Assembly: GCA_034096865.1 (NCBI GenBank)
Contig: JAWQFJ010016358.1
Location: 25,001-37,015 of the forward strand
From: Theodoxus fluviatilis
Taxonomy: Eukaryota; Mollusca; Gastropoda; Cycloneritida; Neritidae
Direction of reading: 5' to 3'
Length of the DNA: 12,015 nt
A model generated the notes under the pieces. The model searched no databases and was not told the DNA's origin. It worked only from the letters and a program-made list of their open reading frames with translations. Both the position numbers and the translations under genes were made by a program. This document shows positions 6,830-12,015 of the stretch, in pieces. Within the stretch, counting starts at the first letter, position 1; every line of letters starts with the position of its first letter.

Positions 6830-8350
6830 TCTGGTTTGCATGTAAAGTGTTGCCTATTCCAACAAGTTCAATCTCTGTGACATTGCCAATACCATAACAA
6901 ATATCACTCATAAAAAGGCACAAAACAAACATATTTAGGGGTAAAAGAGGCACAAGGTTCAATATCTATGTTTCACAGAGTTCATCTCAATCATCTGTTT
7001 TGCATGTAAAGTGTTGGATATTCCAACAAGTTCAATCTCTGTGAGAATAAACTAAGGTGCCAGGAATCAATACTCACGAGTTCCATAGAACTCGCCTCAA
7101 GCATATGAAGTGGTGCACATTCTAACAAACTCAGTCTAGTGACAATGCCTCAACATCATAGCAAAAGTCAAGCATAACATGGCATTATATAATTGTCTTT
7201 GGGGGGAAAAGGGCAATTGAATTCAATATCCAAAAGTTCCCTAGAATTCATCTCTAGCAATCATCTGTTTTGCATGTAAAGTGTGGCATATTCTAACATG
7301 CTCAATCTCTGCCACATTTGCCTCCACCTCAAGCATAATATGGCACAACATGAATGTCTCTGGGGGAAACAAGCACACTAGGCTTGAATTTGCATAAATC
7401 TCCAACAAACATCTGTTTTGCATGTGAAGTGTTGCATATTCCAACAAGTTCAATCTCTGTCACATTGCCTCTACATCATACTAATGTCAAGCATAATATG
7501 GCACAACATCAATGTCTCGGGGGAAACAAGCACACTAGGCTTGAATTTGCATAAATCTCCAAAAACATCTGATTTGCATGTGAAGTGTTGCATATTCCAA
7601 CAAGTTCAATCTCTGTCACATTGCCTCTACATCATAATAATGTCAAGCATAATATGGCACAACATCAATGTCTCTGGGGGAAACAAGTACACTAGGCTTG
7701 AATTTGCATGTGAAGTGTTGCATATTCCAACAAGTTCAATCTCTGTCACATTGCCTCTACATCATAATAATGTCAAGCATAATATGGCACAACATCAATG
7801 TCTCGGGGGTGGGCACTAGACCTCAATATGCATGAACCTCCAACAAACATCTGTTTTGCATGTGAAGTGTTGCATATTCCAACAAGTTCAATCTCTGTCA
7901 CATTGCCTCCACCTCATAACCAAGTATCAAGCATAATATGGCACAACATGAATGTCTTGACGGAAACAAGCGCACCAGGCTTGAATTTGTATAAATCTCC
8001 AACCAACATCTGTTTTGCATGTCAAGTGTGGCATATTCCAACAAGTTCAATCTCTGTCACATTGCCTCAGCTTCATAACAACTGTCAAGCACAACATGTC
8101 ACAACACAAACATCATCAAAGGTAAAAAGGGGCTCTAAGGTTCAGTATCTGTGACATTCATAGATTTCATCTCAACAGTCATCTGTTTTGCATGTAAAGT
8201 GGTAGTTATTCCATCAAAGTCAGTCTCTGTGACATTGTCTCAAAGTCATAAACAAACATAAAGCATGACATGGCACACTATGAATTGTTTTCAACAACAA
8301 CAAAATGACTCCAAACAGTTGTAATTCATGGCATGAATCCCCACTGTCAA
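6830..8350. repeat. ~155-bp degenerate tandem repeat, about 10 copies
   Basis: The anchor TTTTGCATGTRAAGTG or a close variant occurs at 6839, 7002, 7101, 7272, 7420, 7576, 7706, 7858, 8017 and 8190. Spacing is mostly 148-173 bp, with two short units of 99 and 130 bp. Each unit continues with ATTCCAACAAGTTCAATCTC, a CATTGCCTC segment, AAGCATAATATGGCACAACA and, in the younger units, GGGGGAAACAAGCACACTAG. Central copies (about 7340-8060) are most alike and the outer ones are decayed. Open frames at 7354-8154 come from the repeat and are broken by indels between units. The period is near nucleosomal length. Confidence 0.9.
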
Positions 8351-8458
8351 AGATTCCACTTTGAGGATATAATTCTCACTCATCTGCAAGCCCTACATGG
8401 AAGCAAACAGTTCCACAAAGACCCATGTCTGCCTGCATCAACACACTCATGGCACCTG
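8351..8458. repeat. Diverged spacer block
   Basis: CACTGTCAAAGATTCCACTT and CTCATCTGCAAGCCCTA resemble sequence near 9038-9093 (CATTGTCAAATATTCAAATA, ACCAACAAGCCCTAAG). This indicates another diverged copy of a larger repeat block. No coding signal is seen. Confidence 0.5.
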
Positions 8459-8774
8459 TCTAGTGTGCAGTGGGGCACCATCTTCATCAGTCTCTGCTAA
8501 CTCATTCTAACACATCCATCATAACAATGGACACATGTCTAGTGTGCAGTGGGGCACCATCTTCAACAGTCTCTGCTAACTCATTCTAACACATCCATCA
8601 TAACAATGGACACATGTCTAGTGTGCAGTGGGGCACCATCTTCAACAGTCTCTGCTAACTCATTCTAACACATCCATCATAACAATGGACACATGTCTAG
8701 TGTGCAGTGGGGCACCATCTTCAACAGTCTCTGCTAACTCATTCTAACACATCCATCATAACAATGGACACATG
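8459..8774. repeat. 79-bp tandem repeat, 4 copies
   Basis: TCTAGTGTGCAGTGGGGCAC recurs at 8459, 8538, 8617 and 8696, exactly 79 bp apart. The copies are nearly identical; the first has CATCAGTC where the others have CAACAGTC. Flanks are ACAATGGACACATG. A single diverged relative lies at about 6660-6733. The near-identity marks a recent local amplification inside the older repeat field. 79 is not a multiple of three. Confidence 0.95.
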
Positions 8775-9300
8775 TCATCTAATAGTAGTGCAAAAATCCA
8801 TGTAGGTACACAGGGCTCCAGAGTTCATTATGCATGAGTTTCATCAAATCTATCTCAATCATCTGTCCTGCATGCTAAGTGTTGTATATTGCAACAAGCT
8901 TAAACTTGGTAAAATTGTCTCATCGTCACAAGCAAACATCAAGCATATTAAGCATATCATGACAATACATGTAGATGAATGCCTCTGGAGAGAGAAAAAA
9001 AAAGCTCAGTACAGTTATTAAACAAAATGAATATCCTCATTGTCAAATATTCAAATACAAGGAGGAATTCTCTCCACCACCAACAAGCCCTAAGTAATAA
9101 GTTTTGTTTATGTTGTTGATTTGCTCCACATGTATGATACAACATCTTTGCCACTGTCACAGTCTGCATCTGTCAACAACTGCATCCAAAGTGTTATTTG
9201 TCCACAGATGCCATCATCCAATTCACTATGCACCAACTCCTTTGAAGCCCAACAACAAATTCAGCCCACTAGCAAAACAATCTTCTGATCCATCACATAC
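8775..9300. repeat. Diverged right-hand copies of field blocks
   Basis: GTTCATTATGCATGAGTTTC through CATCTGTCCTGCATGCTAAG (8822-8880) matches the start of the ~155-bp unit family and the preceding segment at 6787-6845. The GATACAACATCTTTGCC region at about 9133-9215 matches about 6485-6570. The same succession of blocks therefore appears on both sides of the array, in decayed form. Confidence 0.6.
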
Positions 9301-9806
9301 ATGTATGTGACACAGGAGCTATTTTTAAAAATTGGTCCCAATGTCATCACTCATGTAAGTTAGAAAAAAGGAAAAGAAAGGAAAACATCTGAACATCAGC
9401 AGGACCTGCCCAAGGCCTCCAGAAGACAGCTCTATCAACACAGCTCCTCTGTCCAGTGGTACAGCACCATCTGCCTTGCACACTCTAGAACTGGGGAGAT
9501 CTTTGCTGCCACAGGAGAGTGAATGTCCTACATACTCACATACATGCATGTCTACAACCAGAAGTACTTCTGGTCTATTTTGTCAGGCTCCACTCTGTGT
9601 ACCCAGATATGACTGCCTCACTGTCAGTCCATGAATCAGCGTCCACTCTAATGTCATGTCACCACCACTTAGTCACCACAAATCTGCAGTGATGGCCACA
9701 ACACTACTCAGCACATGGAAAGTAAAACATAGTTTTAGGTAAGCAATGCAGCATGTCTAATGGAGTCAATGTCCAAACCATTTCTTCCTCTGATAATCAC
9801 ATCTGC
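9301..9806. other. No gene or repeat seen
   Basis: This is mixed sequence without recognisable motifs. A 74-residue minus-strand frame at 9325-9549 contains no identifiable domain and is within chance length. Confidence 0.5.
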
Positions 9807-10518
9807 TTTCAGCATCAGCAATACTGGTGTACCAACACAGCCCTGAGTGATAAGCCCAGCTCTCTACACCAATGTCTCATCATACTTCAGCATCAGCAAT
9901 ACTGGTGTACCAACACAGCCCTGAGTGATAAGCCCAGCTCTCTACACCAGTGTCTCATCATACTTCAGCATCAGCAATACTGGTGTACCAACACAGCCCT
10001 GAGTGATAAGCCCAGCTCTCTACACCAATGTCTCATCATACTTCAGCACCAGCAATACTGGTGTACCAACACAGCCCTGAGTGATAAGCCCAGCTCTCTA
10101 CACCAGTGTCTCATCATACTTCAGCACCAGCAATACTGGTGTACAACACAGCCCTGAGTGATAAGCCCAGCTCTCTACACCAGTGTCTCATCATACTTCA
10201 GCATCAGCAATACTGGTGTACCAACACAGCCCTGAGTGATAAGCCCAGCTCTCTACACCAATGTCTCATCATACTTCAGCATCAGCAATACTGGTGTACC
10301 AACACAGCCCTGAGTGATAAGCCCAGCTCTCTACACCAATGTCTCATCATACTTCAGCATCAGCAATACTGGTGTACCAACACAGCCCTGAGTGATAAGC
10401 CCAGCTCTCTACACCAGTGTCTCATCATACTTCAGCATCAGCAATACTGGTGTACCAACACAGCCCTGAGTGATAAGCCCAGCTCTCTACACCAATGATT
10501 CATCATACTTCAGCATCA
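9807..10518. repeat. 78-bp tandem repeat, 9 copies plus a partial
   Basis: Copies start at 9807, 9885, 9963, 10041, 10119, 10196, 10274, 10352 and 10430, with an 11-bp partial at 10508. All are 78 bp except the fifth, which is 77 bp because one C is missing (GTGTACAACACAG instead of GTGTACCAACACAG). The unit holds AGCAATACTGGTGTACCAAC and CAGCTCTCTACACCARTG. Since 78 is 26 codons, frames remain open. The one-base deletion in copy five shifts the frame, giving two overlapping open frames that each look repetitive, so a protein is unlikely. CAYCAG and CTGGTG around CAATA can form a short hairpin in each unit. Confidence 0.96.
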
Positions 10519-10918
10519 AGAGCTGCAGATGCAGAAACACCAAGAAAAACAACAAAAGTGTCAACAACTTCAGGGTGGCTGAGAGGAATGGGGAGTCAGC
10601 AGGAGAAACCATGACAACCTGATCACTCAGCCTGTCTTACAGTCATCACTAGACTATGCAGAGACACTCAAAACCAGATTCCCCTTGTGAAACAGCTCCT
10701 GATTGAAGTAGCCTACACCAATTACAACTACACAACAACAGTTGGCGAGAGTGAGAGACCTCAAGTCACAACAGCTGCATCCAAGAAGACATCCAAGGGC
10801 CAGAACACATGGATGGCAGACAGATCCTAGAAGGAAGAGAAGAGAGCAGTCACCCTTGGAAGGCAGGTTTCCTGTGGGAGTTTTCCAGCAGGTGTGGACA
10901 GAGCTCAGTGACAGGCAG
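10519..10918. other. No gene or repeat seen
   Basis: This is mixed-composition sequence between the 78-bp array and the C20 tract. An Arg-rich plus-strand frame at 10742-11044 runs through the homopolymer and turns it into polyproline. It has no domain and I treat it as chance. Confidence 0.5.
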
Positions 10919-10938
10919 CCCCCCCCCCCCCCCCCCCC
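10919..10938. repeat. C20 homopolymer
   Basis: Twenty consecutive cytosines on the plus strand. Length is likely polymorphic and hard to sequence; the frame-dependent polyproline in plus-strand translations is caused by this run. Confidence 0.95.
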
Positions 10939-11209
10939 AAGTCTTCACACTGACCTTCCCTCTGCACAACTCAACACTGAAGGGAAAAAGCATGGACACT
11001 CAGCTACAGACAGATGCCAGTCTGTCACACTGCTCTTCATGTAGAAGCCCTGACAGAGGGGTGGTGTCTCTGGATCTACAATCAATGCAAGGGAGAATAT
11101 TTCTCTCAGGAGTGAAAGATTAGCTGCACTATCCCATAAGTATGGACTGATTTTTTTCATTAACATTTTTTTTTGGCGACAGTTGTTTTGTTCACTTGAA
11201 ATCCTGGAG
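10939..11209. other. No gene seen; possible downstream flank of the ankyrin gene
   Basis: This lies beyond the candidate minus-strand polyadenylation signal. It has A/T homopolymers near 11151-11174 and nothing recognisable as coding on either strand. Confidence 0.45.
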
Positions 11210-11215
11210 TTTAAT
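11210..11215 (-). promoter_or_regulatory. Possible polyadenylation signal ATTAAA
   Basis: The minus strand reads ATTAAA about 120 nt after the stop codon of the ankyrin frame. ATTAAA is the commonest natural variant of AATAAA. I saw no AATAAA on the minus strand between 10500 and 11337. Position fits a short 3' untranslated region, but the hexamer is easily found by chance. Confidence 0.3.
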
Positions 11216-11237
11216 TTGATGATGCTCATGTTAAAGT

Positions 11238-11291
11238 GGGGGAAGAGGGGGTGGTGGACTGACTTGAGAGGGAATGGGGGAACAGAGGGGG
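11238..11291 (+). repeat. G-rich tract with quadruplex potential
   Basis: G runs at 11238-11242, 11247-11251, 11270-11272, 11276-11280 and 11287-11291 on the plus strand could in principle form a four-stranded structure; the middle loop is long. It falls in the presumed 3' untranslated region of the minus-strand gene, where the transcript would be C-rich, so any quadruplex would be in template-strand DNA. Confidence 0.5.
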
Positions 11292-11337
11292 TAGGAAGAA
11301 GGACATGGCTATGGATGTAGCCACAGGGTAGAAGAGA

Positions 11338-12015
11338 TTAATTCATGCTTGGCTTCCACAGGTTCAAGAGAAGATCTTCCCAGCCATGTCTCCAACACCC
11401 ATCTCTCTGCTCAAGAAGATCCAGGGCAGTCTTTCCTTCCTTGTTGGGTGTCAGTGGAGTGACTCCTGCTGCCTGGGCCAGCTCAGTCACCTTGACTATC
11501 ACAGTCTTACTGGTCTCTGTCAACCTTGGTCGATGCCGGAACAACACATGGGATTTCACTACAACGTGTGCCAGGGCATGCAGGACAGTTCCTCCATCTG
11601 CATCAGTGACAGAGAGGTCAGCCCCACACTGCAGAAGCTGTTCTGCCACACAGAGGTTCCCCTCTCTCAGTGCAATGAGGATGGGGGTGTCTCCTTTTAG
11701 GTCTTGGTGGTTGACCCAGTGGGAAAACCTCTTCACCCACACAGCCAACTTCTCTCTCATTGCCACATCATCTTCACATTCCTCCTGCAGGTCCTTATAG
11801 GCTGCCAGGCCATGCAGAGGAGTGCTGGCTGCTCCCTGAGCAAGGCTGAGGCCAGCTGCCTCCTGTGGCTTGTCAGTCAGCTCTCCATCTCTACTGTCAG
11901 CAGAGGAACCAACCTGCTCCAGAAGCAATTCTGCCACACCCCAGTTGCCATGCAAGAAAGCCAAGTACAGAGGAGTCTCCCCACTGCTGTTTGGACAGTT
12001 GACTGCAGATCTGCC
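11338..12015 (-). CDS. Ankyrin-repeat protein, C-terminal exon (partial)
   Basis: An open frame enters from the right edge and ends at TAA (11340-11338), giving 225 residues visible; the true start is outside the window. Ankyrin-type helices are clear. SSGETPLYLAFLHGNWG and AELLLEQ form repeat one (about 10-33). STPLHGLAA (about 64-72) starts a second after an acidic/Gln-rich insertion. GDTPILIALREGNLCVAEQL, then LQCGADLSVTDADG (about 108-141), is the best-preserved repeat. TVLHALAHVV (143-152) and NKEGKTALDLL (191-201) follow with long insertions between them. The frame ends LLNLWKPSMN. Ankyrin repeats mediate protein-protein contacts; the partner and cell location cannot be read here. No signal peptide or membrane segment is visible in this part. 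Widely spaced, degenerate repeats with long inserts recall large ankyrin proteins such as TRANK1-like ones, but that is a weak guess. GC-richer, unique sequence contrasts with the repeat-filled DNA downstream. It could be a terminal exon or a retained pseudogene piece; the intact 226-codon frame favours a gene. Confidence 0.8.
   Translation of the reverse strand, partial: GRSAVNCPNSSGETPLYLAFLHGNWGVAELLLEQVGSSADSRDGELTDKPQEAAGLSLAQGAASTPLHGLAAYKDLQEECEDDVAMREKLAVWVKRFSHWVNHQDLKGDTPILIALREGNLCVAEQLLQCGADLSVTDADGGTVLHALAHVVVKSHVLFRHRPRLTETSKTVIVKVTELAQAAGVTPLTPNKEGKTALDLLEQRDGCWRHGWEDLLLNLWKPSMN

Noticed and set aside
7354..8154. Frames over the 155-bp array with repeated CEVLHIPTSSISVTLP
   Set aside because: The repetition follows the DNA unit. 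Units vary in length by non-multiples of three, so no single frame persists.
9753..10498. Overlapping repetitive frames (LQHQQYWCTNTALSDKPSSL...) across the 78-bp array
   Set aside because: The period is 26 codons, so openness is automatic. A one-base deletion splits the array into two frames without any sign of selection for one.
10609..10638. CCATGACAAC and AGCCTGTCTT near 10.6 kb, both also parts of the 53-bp unit at 267-555
   Set aside because: The two pieces are separated by ten extra bases and nothing else of the unit is present. Chance or a very old fragment cannot be told apart.
10742..11123. Arg/Pro-rich plus-strand frames
   Set aside because: They cross the C20 tract, which supplies the polyproline. 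No recognisable motif or splice context supports a gene.
11345..11800. Plus-strand frames of 104-151 codons opposite the ankyrin exon
   Set aside because: They are shadows of the minus-strand coding frame, with no domain of their own.

Overview
This window is eukaryotic, almost certainly animal, DNA. It has long microsatellites and minisatellites, a 5'-truncated non-LTR retrotransposon with AATAAA and a poly(A) tail, a probable tRNA-derived SINE, and one ankyrin-repeat exon at the right edge. There are no operons, Shine-Dalgarno sites, CRISPR arrays or compact gene strings. The Tx1/L1-like LINE, the SINE style and the tandem-repeat load suggest a marine invertebrate, perhaps a mollusc. That is inference only; no sequence here fixes the species.

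Layout. 1-262: (TG)n-rich microsatellite. 267-555: 53-bp tandem repeat, about 5.4 copies. 556-884: featureless. 885-1135: degenerate ATGATG/ATAAT tract. 1136-5229: one nested structure. Its outer layer looks like a minus-strand tRNA-derived SINE, with its head at 5121-5229 and its 3' part at 1136-1228. A 36-bp internal block of that SINE has expanded to about 70 copies (1229-3325 and 4686-5120). A LINE fragment (3326-4687, plus strand) has inserted into the array and duplicated 15 bp of it. 5231-5415: diverged two-copy repeat. 5416-6299: little beyond a short 42-bp duplication. 6300-9300: a complex field of related repeats, with a ~155-bp array (6830-8350), a 79-bp four-copy array (8459-8774) and diverged copies of the same flanking blocks. 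9807-10518: 78-bp repeat, nine copies. 10519-11337: mostly featureless, with a C20 tract, a G-rich tract and a possible poly(A) signal for the minus-strand gene. 11338-12015: 3'-terminal coding part of an ankyrin-repeat protein on the minus strand, running off the window.

The only credible cellular gene is the ankyrin exon. The only other credible protein sequence is the LINE C-terminal fragment. Long open frames across the 36-bp and 78-bp arrays arise because those periods are multiples of three. I found no multi-gene system. The most interesting content is the nested history (SINE, then minisatellite, then LINE), a pair of hairpins with a covarying base pair in the LINE 3' region, and the higher-order structure of the tandem arrays.
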